In this document: positions 22,184 to 33,600 of the stretch, one piece after another | How the letters are laid out: every line of letters starts with the position of its first letter | Numbering within the stretch: the stretch's first letter is position 1 | Source of the DNA: Thamnidium elegans | Taxonomy: Eukaryota; Mucoromycota; Mucoromycetes; Mucorales; Mucoraceae | NCBI GenBank assembly: GCA_025201345.1 | Contig: JAIXMG010000006.1 | Coordinates: forward strand, 992,001-1,056,000 | Direction: 5' to 3' | DNA: 64,000 nt | The notes under the pieces: generated by a model | The model's input: the letters and a program-made list of their open reading frames with translations, nothing else | The model's database searches: none | What the model was told of the DNA's origin: nothing | Translations under genes and position numbers: made by a program

Positions 22184-25100
22184 ATGCAAAGTGCTGACAT
22201 TAGGCTAGTGTAAGTTTTAATAAAAAAACCCTACCCAATGTCATTAACTTTTTTTTTTTTTTTTTTTTTTAATAATAGACCTTCAAGAACATTATCAATT
22301 GGATTTGACGATAAACTATCGAATTGTAACCAAGGTAAATATTACTCTCTCTCTCTCTTTTCTTTGTATACCGAAAAGGTATATTTAGGAGAAAAAAAAA
22401 AAAAAAGATCTAAAAAAAAACTGATCTACTTTTTTTTTTTTTCCCTTTCTTTCTTTCTTTCTTTCTTTCTTATTACGCTAGAAAATAATTATGACGGACA
22501 TGTTAGTTCATTAATGGACACTAGTAACGATTTAAACACATTTCACAACTTGTCAATTCAATCTGAGATGGATATTACAACTACGACATCTCCTTTGGAT
22601 GAACATTACTTGCTAGATGAAAAGGAAATGGAGGGGAATAATGTATCGGAAGAAGAGGAAAGTGAGGAACCGCAATTACCTTCTGCTACGGCTGATGCAA
22701 TGGAAACCTATACAAATATCAATGAAAATATTTATTGTGGATCTGCAACGGGAAAGTCCATCGCTGAGGAATCTATGCCATGTGAATGTAAGTACAGGCC
22801 TGATATTGATAACCCAGATGCTGCTTGTGGTGACGACAATTATTGTATCAACCGAATGATGTTTATGGAATGTATGGTCGATGATTGTCCTTGCGAAAGA
22901 TACTGTCGTAATAGAAGATTCCAATTACGGCAATATGCACGCGTTGATGTCATCAGAACAGACAAAAAGGGTTTTGGTTTAAGAGCTTTAACTGATTTGC
23001 CCACGTAAGTTTTTTCTTTTTTTCATCATCTTTTTATATATCATCTGTTTAACTCTCTTTTATATTTTAGTAATGCGTTTATTATGGAGTATATTGGAGA
23101 AGTAATTCCGAATCATGAATTTATCAGAAGAACAAAGGAATATGAAGCGGCAGGATTAGAGCACTACTATTTCATGACATTAAAAACAGACGAGGTATAC
23201 AATATTTTTATACATATAAAGAAAAAAGTCATTGGGTTCTAAAATCTAAAATCACTTAGATTATTGATGCGACTAAAAAAGGATGTTTGGCTCGATTTAT
23301 AAATCATTCTTGCAACCCCAACAGTGTTACACAGAAATGGGTTGTTGGTAAAAACATGCGAATTGGTATCTTTACTCGTCGACCTATTAAAGCTGGCCAA
23401 GAACTTACTTTTGATTATAAATTTGAACGTTACGGGTAAAAAAGCTTTGAAATTATTATTTTTTTTTAAAAAAAAAATGCTAATATATTTGCGTTAGTGC
23501 TGTAGCTCAAAGATGTTATTGCGGTGAAGCAAACTGTAAAGGATTTATTGGTGGATCATTAAAAAGCGATGCACCCAAAGCAACGGAAGCCATTATTGAC
23601 GATGACAATATTGACGATGACGATGATGATGATGACGATGATGATGAAGACGATTCAGATCAAGAAGACGATTCAGATACTGCGGAAGCTGTTACGTTGA
23701 CACAAAAGAAAATGCTGCGAAAGATGCATCGTCGTCGTGCTTCAGAACCTTTACAGGATACGCGCGAAGTACAATCGTTTGTTAAACGCATGTTGGATTC
23801 TGTTGGCAAATCACATCTTGTTCTAAAACTACTGTTGCGATTAGAATTAACCGATAAGAATTCAACACAAGGCAAAGAAGTACTCAAAAAATTTGTCCGT
23901 TTGCATGGTCTGAAAATGCTAAAGTTTTGGTTAAGTGAATGGAAAAACGATGCAGAGATTTTAATCAAAGTACTTCATGTGTTATCGCAGTTGCCTTTGG
24001 CGAACAAGAATGGGCTGGAAGATTGTAAAATGTTTGAAATCGTGGGAAGGTTAACCAATCATGAAAATGAAGAGATTCGTAATTTGGCAAATGAGTTGTT
24101 ACAGGATTGGGACAAGTTGAAGAGCGTGTATCGTATTCCTAAAAGAACACCTGCGGAACAGTCTAGTAAAACAGATCGAGATCAGCAAAGTGAAAATGAT
24201 AATAAGGACAAATTATCAGAGGTATCAGAAGATATAGTGATACCACCACGCTATGATTCGAGCAGAGAGTTCTTTGATCCAGATGATGATTATTTCGAAT
24301 ACCTTTCTTTAGATGTAGACGCAGCGGAGATACAGTGGAAAACCGAGTACCCACCACGATCGACTATTCCTACTGCTCCACGTGCAATGATTGATGCTTG
24401 TATTAAAAATGGCTACTATGGGTTTGGAAGACCATCACGGGTATCAACACCATCTCATCTTACAACATACCCTGCTACCAACGATGCCAACAATCCAACA
24501 ACAATAGACCCTTATCATTCCGATCAAGATACTGCTACGTATGATAGATCACACGCATCTTACGGATCTCCTTATAAATCCAGCGATTACAAGAACAGTA
24601 AATTAAACGAATACTACAACACTTATAATATACCTTCTTCAAATACGTTAAATTCGTCCTCTTATTTCGATTCTCCTCATGCTACTACTGGTTCACCTGC
24701 TGCTTCGGTTTCTGTACCAGCACCTAAACTACCTAATAATTGGAAATCAGCGTATGCTGAAGACGGTACTGTTTATTATTATCATCGTATTACTGGAAAG
24801 ACGCAGTGGAATTTCCCAGAGGAGAGAGTGAGCTCAATTGAAGGTGTGAATCAATCGGATCTAGAAGATTTAGTTGAAAAGACAATTCAGGATGCTGAAA
24901 AGAAACGGTTAGAGTCTGCGCGCAGTGAAAGTCCGGCTGTATCTATTGCAAGTCGTAATGGTGCAACGAAATCTTCTCCGCGTATTATTACGCCTTCTGT
25001 TAGTAGAAGAGGGTCAGGTGATATGGGGGTTGTCAGTAATAGTTTGGATGAAACTGAATTGAAAAAGGAAGTGGGCAAGATTGTAACAAAGTATCTTAGT

Positions 25101-26082
25101 TCCAAGCAAAAGAGTTTATGGAAAGGAGACAAGTATTTATTTAAAGAACTGGCAAGAAAGGTAAAAAAAAAAAAAAAAAAAAAAGAGGGGGTGTGTATAT
25201 ATAAGAGAGAAACTAATTATTATATAGATTACACATCATATTGTTGATAGAGAAACACAGTCTTCAAGGAAAATTCACGCTATCAATAGTAGTGTACGAT
25301 CCAAAATCGAAAAATTTATAGACTCGCATGGCTCAGATTTAGTGCTTAAAATCAACCGAAAGCGAAAACATCATTCAATTTCTACTGCAACAACAACAAC
25401 AAAAGAAAAGACAGATAGTCCTTCGAGCGTTATTTCGGAAGAGACCAGTAGTAAATATTCTAAAACCATCACATCATCATTTGTACAGCAGCAACAACCT
25501 TTATTATCTACACCTGAATCACAACCTCAACCTAGCGCTGAAGATAATTTATGGGACTATTCACAAGAGATTCCTACCTCTCCTGCGTTAAAGACACTGT
25601 CTCAAACGCCGGAAGGATTTTCAGATAATAACACCAAACCTCTTCATAACATCACATATACAGCACGAGCACCTCCTCCTCAAGACCCGGTACCGGAAAA
25701 ACCTGCGCATTTACCGTCACCGACCAAAGATGAAAGCTATTATTATAATTCACGTCGCAGTCGAGCCGATTCACCTTATAATAGCAGCCGCGATAAATTG
25801 TACGGGGAGTCTTCAAGGTACTCTTCTTCGTCTGCAAGTGCGGGAGAGTATGTTCGACCTGGTTACTCTCGACCTCATTATAACGCCTACAGCTCGCCGT
25901 CGTATTATCGTTACCCTCCACCGCCTTCGTCAGGTCCCTATTATAGAAGTAGTAATCCAAGGTATTATTCGGGCGCAAGAGGAAGACCGTCTCCACCACC
26001 TTATTATCATCGACCGTCAGGTAGTTCCTCTAGAAGAGGGTCTTTATCTGATGATGAAATGGATAGAAGGAGATGGGATTAA
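22184..26082 (+). CDS. SET2: Histone H3 Lys36 methyltransferase Set2
   Basis: Methylates H3K36 during transcription elongation while bound to the phosphorylated RNA polymerase II tail. Seven in-phase exons (22184-22209, 22279-22334, 22482-23004, 23071-23194, 23260-23435, 23498-25160, 25228-26082) give 1140 aa. Domains in order: Cys-rich AWS (about residues 125-180, CECKYR to CPCERYC), SET (about 180-305, with [18 protein letters not shown] and [11 protein letters not shown]), post-[14 protein letters not shown], an Asp-rich run of about 25 residues, a WW domain (about 711-742, [19 protein letters not shown]) and an SRI domain (about 820-910) crossing the last intron. The C-terminal tail is Ser/Tyr/Pro-rich, ending near RRWD. 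This is the complete yeast-like Set2 order. Confidence 0.96.
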
Positions 26083-26430
26083 GATGGAAACTTGAATTTG
26101 TATATCACACACACACACACACTCGTTTTTTTTTCTTTTAATATTGTAAATATCCTTTTTTTTCTTATTATTATTAAACGCAAACACATTTTTTTGTAAT
26201 AGTATCTTTTTTTTTAAAAAAAAATATATAAGTTTAATAAAAAAAATAACAAGTAATAATAACCTAAAATTACAGGGACATTACAGACATATAAGTAAAT
26301 GAAAAGAAATCTTTTTGAAGTTATCGAATAAAGAATAGTAAGTTACTAAAGAAATAGGAACAAAACTATCTAATAATTTTAAGTTGATGTGAGACATCAT
26401 CTCTGTTAAGTTGGAGTATAAATGTGATAC
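26083..26430. other. 3' flank of SET2
   Basis: Contains an (AC)10 microsatellite at about 26107-26122, T and A runs, and AATAAA-like signals. No gene is seen. Confidence 0.5.
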
Positions 26431-26837
26431 AGTAGCCGCTCTATTTAAGGGTGGATTTCTCCAGGACATCCCGCTTTAACACCACTACTACAGTGCTTCC
26501 TGACCGCTTTTTCGAGAAATTTTACGCGCATTTTTGAGTTCAAGTTTGACCAGAAAGATAAACCTAATTTGGTCAGCTATTTGAAAACAATTTGACCAGC
26601 CTTTTGAAATAAGTTAACCAACTTCTGATTAAATTGATTACAAAGGTTCTTTATTTATGCTCAAAGTTTTATAAACGAAATGCAAATAATGTAGTTTGTA
26701 TATATAACGAAGTCATCGATAACGGCTTATAAATGTCTTTGTTGATAGCATCACAACAGAACGAGAATGATAAATCTTGCAACTATTATCGCTATATAAC
26801 ACTTTGTAAAAAGGAGTTTATTTTACGGTTTTCTTAG

Positions 26838-27711
26838 GGACCACGGCGCAAATCTTTCGGACCACGGGGGAGTGTACATAGGGTAACTTGGATCGGGCGC
26901 CCCGTGGTCCGAGCGTTATCAAACAAAACTAAAACATTAGAGTTGTTTAATTGATATTCGTTATTTTATTTTTGTTATTTTATATTACTTATACACATCA
27001 TAAAATATTTAAAATTATTTTTTACGCTTAGCATTCATACTATACTTCGTATTTTATTATCTTTCTCTGAAAATATAAAGAAAATAAGGTAGTTTATTAA
27101 GAGGAAAAATTATTATTCATCATCGGAAGATTCGATTACAACAAGCTCGTCTTTTTCTGCATCAAAATTCTTTCCTTATGTATGTTTGGAAAATTTCCCA
27201 AAGAGATTCCATGTCGATTTAAACAATGTAGCATAGGATTCGTCTACCTGGAAGTACATATGGCTAACAGAAGGATATGACATACGCCTATGGCCGAACT
27301 CGACAGCTACTCAGTGTGCATTTTTTATATTTTGAAGGTGGTGTGGCCGTACTTTTACCTTTGGTTTTATAGTAACTTTAAGTGAATGGTTCATAAAGAC
27401 GTCTTTTATTCCCGGCGTCAGGGTATGTACATACAGGTATGTTGTAAGTATCTGCAACTGCTTGAACACAGCCAAGATAGTCAAACCAAATAGACATGCT
27501 CGTTTTTCTATACTCATTCATATCTGATTTGATGCTCCTTTCTAGGCTGGCAACGTCGAAACCAAAGTATTTACATACATGCTCTTTTTTTATTCACACT
27601 CTACGGGCATATCTTTCTTGACATCCCTATACCTATCATCATTGAACTTTTAAACTTTTGTTTTGACGCAGTTCAGGGACCAAAACTTTCTCGGGCCACG
27701 GGAGTGCACGT
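26838..27711. repeat. GGGACCACGG direct repeats with a hairpin
   Basis: AGGGACCACGG...GGACCACGGGGGAGTG at 26838-26873 recurs as a similar direct copy at 27672-27711 (AGGGACCA...GGCCACGGGAGTG). In the first copy GGACCACGGGG (26859-26869) and CCCCGTGGTCC (26900-26910) form a perfect 11-bp inverted repeat. The Tc1/mariner begins immediately after the second copy. Confidence 0.5.
27113..27640 (-). pseudogene. Decayed element gene, C-terminal part
   Basis: Minus-strand protein-like sequence in changing frames: YFGFDVASLERSIKSDMNEY, then WFDYLGCVQAVADTYNIPVC, and an acidic end KDELVVIESSDDE followed by a stop near 27113. A C-terminal domain of a MULE-type transposase protein is possible, but I cannot name the family. 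Frameshifts and an in-frame stop after KNAH near 27311 show it is dead. Confidence 0.4.
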
Positions 27712-29297
27712 ACTGTATTTTCATCGATAATTGAGAAAATTTAAACACAGTTATTGAGAAAAGTTGACTGCTATTTTTGGAAAAAGTTCAGTACTATTTT
27801 TGGAAAAAATCTTTTTATTTAATTGAGAAAATCTAGAGATCAAAGAATGATACATAATGTCTAATCCAGCCTTGGAAATCTTTAAGAGTCACTTCTGAGC
27901 ATGCCTTAAGAATCCTAGGAGTTAATGTGTCTCCGTTGTCAAAGGCTTCTCTCTTCACACCAAATTTCACCTTCGACCAAAACTCTTCTATTGGGTTTAA
28001 GAAAGGCGAATAGGGTGGGAGATATAGACATTTATAGCCTCTATCTTTAATGGATTTTCTTACTGTTGCCGGCTTATGAATAGGAGCATTATCCATAACG
28101 ATATAATGCCCTTTCAGATTGTTCTTATCTAAAACATCCATTACATTATTCAAGTAACCTAAGTAATGCTCTGTTCTAGTTCCAATTCTAGCTGTTGTCG
28201 TTACAACAGTCCCGTCAGCTTTTCTTTTTTTTTACTACCTACCACCGTAATTGGTTTTCGAAGAGATATATCAATTACCCCTTGAGCCGATATAACCCCC
28301 AAGATTGTAATGGAAGTACCTCGAGAAGTAAGAACAATGGATTTAGCAGGCTTTCCTTTCTTTGACCAGCCTCGAGAACGACTTATATGAAGATTAAAAC
28401 CTGCTTCATCGAGAAAACCACAATTTTTTTCGAAGTCTATATCTTTGGTTGCCATCCATTCCAGAACTGCTTCTCGTCTTTTGAGCTTGACTTCTTCTGA
28501 GTTTCGCTTTTCGGGAAGCTTTTCAAGCCTCTTAAAACTCAGTACGCAATGCTGACGAACATGGTTATAGAAGGCTGTTTTACTGATTTTAAGTTCAGGG
28601 TATGCTTCTAAAAGACTGTATCTCATCTGCTCCAGAGTTGTAGGGGCACAACTATCAACGATACTAATAATAAAAAGACTCTGTGCCTCAGTCAGAATAG
28701 CACCCGTGCCTTTACCAGGCCCTCTTTTTTTGGCTAAAGGCACAGTCCCAAGTTCTTCCCATTTTTTCTTAAAACGATATGCAGTACTTACTGTTATACC
28801 AGCATCTAATGCCGCGTCTTTTACAGATACTTGTTCTGTAACTAGGGCTAAAAACCGCGATATTTGATCCGTATTATAACTATGGTATGTACTTCTTTCT
28901 TTTTTTAAGTTTTTCTTTTCCACTAAAGTACTAACAAACTCTTCAATTTTGTCCTTAGTAGCAGGTTCGCTGCTTACGTTTTCTTTCTCATCACTTGTCT
29001 CACTGGATTGCTTTACTGTCGAATCTGTTTCTTCATGAGAGAACTCTTCAGTTAAGTCCCCGTCGATTTCCATGGCAGCAGGGCCATACTCGTATTTCGT
29101 TCTCATCATCGACATCAAGCTAACAGTTACTTCTCATGTTAGTTCATCAGAATTATCTTGTTCATTTAATGACAAGTATTTGAATCCATATTATTATTCA
29201 TATTAAAAAAAAGAAATGAAAAGGGGAAGGACACTTTTACAAAAAAATTCCCAAAAATAGCAGTCAACTTTTCTCAATTACCGGTGAAAATACAGTT
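27711..29297 (-). mobile_element. Tc1/mariner-type element, nearly full length
   Basis: About 1.58 kb. The left end begins CTGTATTTTCATCGATAATT after TA (27711-27712). The right end reads out as CTGTATTTTCACCGGTAATT (reverse complement) and stops at 29295, where TT stands in place of TA. Both ends carry AATTGAGAAAAGTTGACTGC. It encodes one minus-strand transposase. The plus-strand remnant at 3128-3567 is a close relative, so the family has been mobile in this genome. Confidence 0.88.
27833..29118 (-). pseudogene. Tc1/mariner transposase with one frameshift
   Basis: DDE transposase in two pieces: 29118-28201 and the following frame to 27833. The N-terminus is acidic, followed by paired helix-turn-helix motifs (VKDAALDAGITVSTAYRFKK, SKTAFYNHVRQH). 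The first Asp is in CGFLDEAGFNLH, the second in IVMDNAPIHKP and the Glu in NPIEEFWSKVK, giving DD34E. The two pieces join in phase if the A9 run (28227-28235 on the plus strand, as T) had one more base; the intervening codons then read through without a stop. The C-terminus is also shortened relative to the 3.1-kb copy. As written the protein ends soon after the A run and lacks two catalytic residues. Confidence 0.85.
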
Positions 29298-29527
29298 GAT
29301 CAGGAACGGTTTGCAGTGATTTTTATTATAAATTATGACGACTCACTAACTTGCTACTTGCTACTTGTGTTGCTTGCTAGTTGGTAGGACCGCGTCATTT
29401 TACAATATTAGTGATTTACATCAACTTTTGCAATTGTGTTGAATCTGTTTGAACTTGTTTTCGCAGTACCTGTTTCCAGTTGTAAACTACAAGGATATAT
29501 TTCTGCTTAAATGAGCATTCTGTTGAA

Positions 29528-29694
29528 AACAATTTGACCAGCCTTTTGGAATAGTTTAACTACTATTTTGAATCAAGTTGACCAGAATTTTGAGCATAAA
29601 TAAAGAACCTTTGTAATCAATTTAATCAGAAGTTGGTTAACTTATTTCAAAATAGTGGTTAAACTATTTCAAAAGGCTGGTCAAATTGTTTTCA
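29528..29694. repeat. Fold-back inverted repeat
   Basis: AAAACAATTTGACCAGCCTT and the next about 28 bases (29528-29575) reappear as near-perfect reverse complement at 29648-29694. The arms are about 48 bp around a spacer of about 72 bp. The same unit in single form lies at 26580-26680, so it is part of a repeat family. Confidence 0.75.
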
Positions 29695-29744
29695 AATAGC
29701 TGACCAAATTAGGTTTATTTTTCTGGTCAACTTGAATGCAAAAA

Positions 29745-30290
29745 TGCGCCATGTGATATTGACAGAGTAAATATCAAAAAAAGAAAAATAAAAAAGAAAA
29801 GTTTGTCAGACTGAAAGAGATTATTATTTTATTAAATTGAAAAATAAGAGCCTTTTTATAGACTTTTAGAAAATAAATAAGATGGTCTCAGCATGACATG
29901 ATTGTAAGTTAAAAAAGAGCATATAGATACATAACCTTTTATGGATGAGTACACTGATTATAGATCAATCACAACAACAAATCTGATTATAGAAAATGTA
30001 TCATTGTATCACTTTTTAGTTGTTACACCATGCTTTGTTATATACATATTTATCATTCGTTATAACGTAGTACAAAGGGATCAAAGTAATATGTAGCTAA
30101 CACTATATCTGTATATAATTTTATGTAAGTTGATAACTGATATTATACTTGTATAAAATTATGTCTAAATTATATTACTCTAATATTACTTGGATACATC
30201 AGGCCAGGCTTTTCAAAAAATCGGTAAATTGAGGGCGGAAGCACTGTATCGCTAATAATCGATTTAAGGGTGGATTTCCTGAGAATTTTC
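29745..30290. other. AT-rich inner flank of the repeat region
   Basis: No gene is visible. Close to 30250-30290 a palindrome ATTTAAGGGTGG / CCACCCTTAAAT overlaps the outer repeat. Confidence 0.45.
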
Positions 30291-30317
30291 GGCCACCCTT
30301 AAATAGAGCCGCTACTG

Positions 30318-30623
30318 TAACATTCCTATTTTATTAAAAATCAGCGCAAAAAAATAATTCTATAAGTGCGCAAATAATTTCTGAAAATAGTGTATCACCC
30401 AACAACTTCATGGTGTACTTCTTTATGCCTCATATACCATAAATGTTCTCTTGTTAAGTGCCTATTCTATTGAATAAATAATTAGTAGACTAATTAAATA
30501 GGGGGCGCATTTGCTCATGCGATCTATTTAATCATTTTTACAACTTATTTTAGAACGCGTACCCTTCTTATTTTGGTATGATAATCTCTTTTATTAAACG
30601 TATACTATATATTAAAAAACATT
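30318..30623. other. Intergenic, 3' side of the ABC transporter
   Basis: About 300 bp of AT-rich DNA with no recognisable feature. Confidence 0.4.
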
Positions 30624-33600
30624 TTAAAACTTTGACTTTCTTCTCTTGCTCTTTCTCTTTTTATTGTTCTTTTTGATTGGTGGTGCAGAAGATGAGTGGT
30701 CACTAGAGGTATTTTTGGTGGTATTATCAGCCTTGGATTGTTCAGGTTTGGCTTCTTGGTCTTCTGGTATCGTACTCATTTCTCGACTGCTGCTTTGTGC
30801 TGGTGATGATGTAAAGTCTTCTTGTGTAGGAGATGAAACAATGTCGTCGATAGGTGAGGATACAATATCTTTTTCTCCGTAGGTTTGTACAGGTGAGGAT
30901 GCGGTTTCTTCGTAGCCAGTTTCTACACGTAAAGGTGCAGTATTTTTATGGCTAGTTTGTACAAGTGAAGAAGGTGCAATATCTTCCTGGCTAGGCTCTA
31001 TAATATCTTCCTGGGTAGGTTCTGCTTTATCTTCCTGGCTAGGCTCTACAATATCTTCTTGACTAGTAGTTTGTACAGATGATTCCTGGATAAGTTTTAC
31101 AGGCGATTTCACATTATCTTCTTGTACAGATGATTCTACTTTATCTTCCTGGGCGGGCTCTACAGGTGATTCCACATTATCTTCTTGACGGGTTGTTACG
31201 ATGGATTCAACTTTATCTTCCTGAGGTTTTTCTGCAGGCGAAGACACAGTATCTTCCTGTTCAGTTTCTACAGTATCTTCTTGAGTAGTTTGTACAGGTA
31301 ATACCTTGTTAATTATTTGACGAGTTTTTACAGGTGGTGGTGTCGCATCATCTACCAGACGGGTTTCTACGTTATCTTCTTTTTGAGTAGTTTGTACAGG
31401 TGAGTCCATTACTTGAGGGGATTTCACAGGTGAAGCCACGTTATCTTGTTGACGAGTTTCTACAGGCGAATCAAGTTTAGCAGCACTGGTTTGCTTCGCT
31501 ACATTCAATTTACCCGTATCGATAGGCGCAGGCTTCTTTGCATGCATAATTTCTTCCATCGTAGATGAACTAGCACATTCATCAAGAACTGTTTCGCTAC
31601 GATCTTCGCTGTCATCTCGTAATTGTTTTTGCCACATTTCATAATAAACACCTATTTTTTTTTAAAAAAGAATCGTATAAGCATATTACTTTGTTTTCTC
31701 TCTCTCCTTGTTACTTTACCATCTTCATTTAAGCCACCCTTTCTAATTAATTCTTCATGACTACCTGATTCAACTACTGTACCATCCTTAATCCTACATA
31801 GTAAAAAAAAAAAAAAAAAAAAAAAATCGTTAGTATAAAAGGTATCTCCTGTTTTTTTTTTGTTTTTGTTTTTTTACACTAAAATCAAATCTGCATTGAC
31901 GATCGTTGATAAACGATGCGCAACAACAAGTGTAGTACGGTCCTTGGTCATATCCGATAAAGCTTGTTGAATATGTCTTTCAGTAGTTCTACGACCAAAA
32001 AAAAAAAAATATATATATATATATATCAGTTATCTCCATCCGCATACCGTCTAATTGTGTACTTACGTATCTAAAGCACTGGTAGCTTCATCTAATAAAA
32101 TAATAGGTGGGTTCTTGAGAATTGTTCTTGCAATTGCGACACGTTGCTACATGTACATATTAGTTTTTTTTTTCTTATGCTTGACGTATTTTAAATAGTA
32201 TACCTTTTCACCACCACTTAAACGAAGACCACGCTCTCCTACTTTTGTCTCATATCCATCAGGGAAAGACTCAATTTTATCATGAATCATTGCAGCCTTG
32301 GCAGCTCTATAAATTTCACTGGAATCCGCATTGATATCACCGTATTGAATATTGTAATAAACAGAGTCGTTGAATAAAACAGTATCTTGAGGGACTACAC
32401 CGATATTCTTTCGTAAAGAGAGTTGTGTCACTTGACGAATATCTTGTCCATCAATATTAATACGACCTGAACTGGGATCATAGAATCGGAACAATAAACG
32501 CAAAATAGTAGATTTACTATATTTACAGTAAAGTAAATAAATATGTGCCCTTTTTTTTTTTAGAAAAAAACAAACAAATAGAAACTTACCCTCCTCCAGA
32601 TGGTCCAACTAAAGCTACAGTTGCACCCTTAGGAATTGTAAATGAAATATTGTTTAAAGCAGTTTGACGTCCATCATATGAGAATGTAACATTATCTATT
32701 GTAAAAGTCTTGGTTAAAAAAGGATTATACATTTTTTTTTTTTTTACGTACCGAAAACAACATGTCCCTCAGAAACAACTAATTCTTTAGCATTAGGAGT
32801 ATCTTTTACTGTTTCTACTTCATCCAATAACGCAAACATCTTTTCCATATCAATGAAATTAGACTGAATCATTCTGTAATACGTGCCAAACCAGTGTAAC
32901 TATTAAAAAAAATGGATGTTTAGAAAAATATTACACAGGTACAAAAACCTTAATTATATGTACGTCATTTACTTACAGGAGTATAAAGTTGCATCATATA
33001 CAAATTAAACGACACGAAATCACCAGCGGTTAATTCGCCTTTTGAAACTTCGTAAGCAAACAATAAACAACCAGAAAGCAAACCACCGGTAATAATAGCG
33101 TTTTGAGCCAAGTTCAAAATATTTAAAGAAACGGAACTCTTCCAATCAGCCTCTTGATATTCTAAAATGGCTTCCTTGTATCGATTGATTTCAAAGTTCT
33201 CTGCATTATAATACTTTACAGTTTCAAAATTCAATAAAGAGTCTACAGCTTTTGTTCTAGCGGAATTATCCAATTCGATCATGGATCTTCTAAACTTAGT
33301 ACGCCATTCAGTTACAGTGATTGTGATATACATGTAAAGCACCATGGTCATGAATACAATAAAACCAAAAGAAGGAGCATAGATATAAGTGGCGTACATG
33401 GAGATTAACGCAATATTAACCCATACAGGAAATATTTGAAATAAGATTTGGTTTAACAAACTAACCACAGAACTTGTACCACGATCCATAATTCTTAATA
33501 CTTCACCCGTTTTACGATTAATATGAAATCCTAATGATAAACTGTGAAGGTGACTAAATGTCTTGATAGAGATTTCGCGTGTGGTGTATTGACCTATAGG

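Larger units (their letters stand above)
26430..30317. repeat. 3.9-kb region bounded by inverted repeats
   Basis: ACAGTAGCCGCTCTATTTAA at about 26430 is matched in reverse complement at about 30292-30317 (one mismatch across 26 bp). Further inside, a second block at 26540-26680 (with AACCTAATTTGGTCAGCTAT) is matched in reverse complement at about 29585-29745, and ACAGTGCTTCC near 26490 is matched near 30240. The order of shared blocks is the same from each end, so this looks like one old element, or two copies in opposite orientation, with long degenerate terminal repeats. The Tc1/mariner at 27711-29296 lies inside it. Confidence 0.6.

Noticed and set aside
28201..28260. Programmed frameshifting in the Tc1 transposase
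   Set aside because: Tc1/mariner transposases are not known to need it; a one-base loss or sequencing miscall in an A run is simpler.
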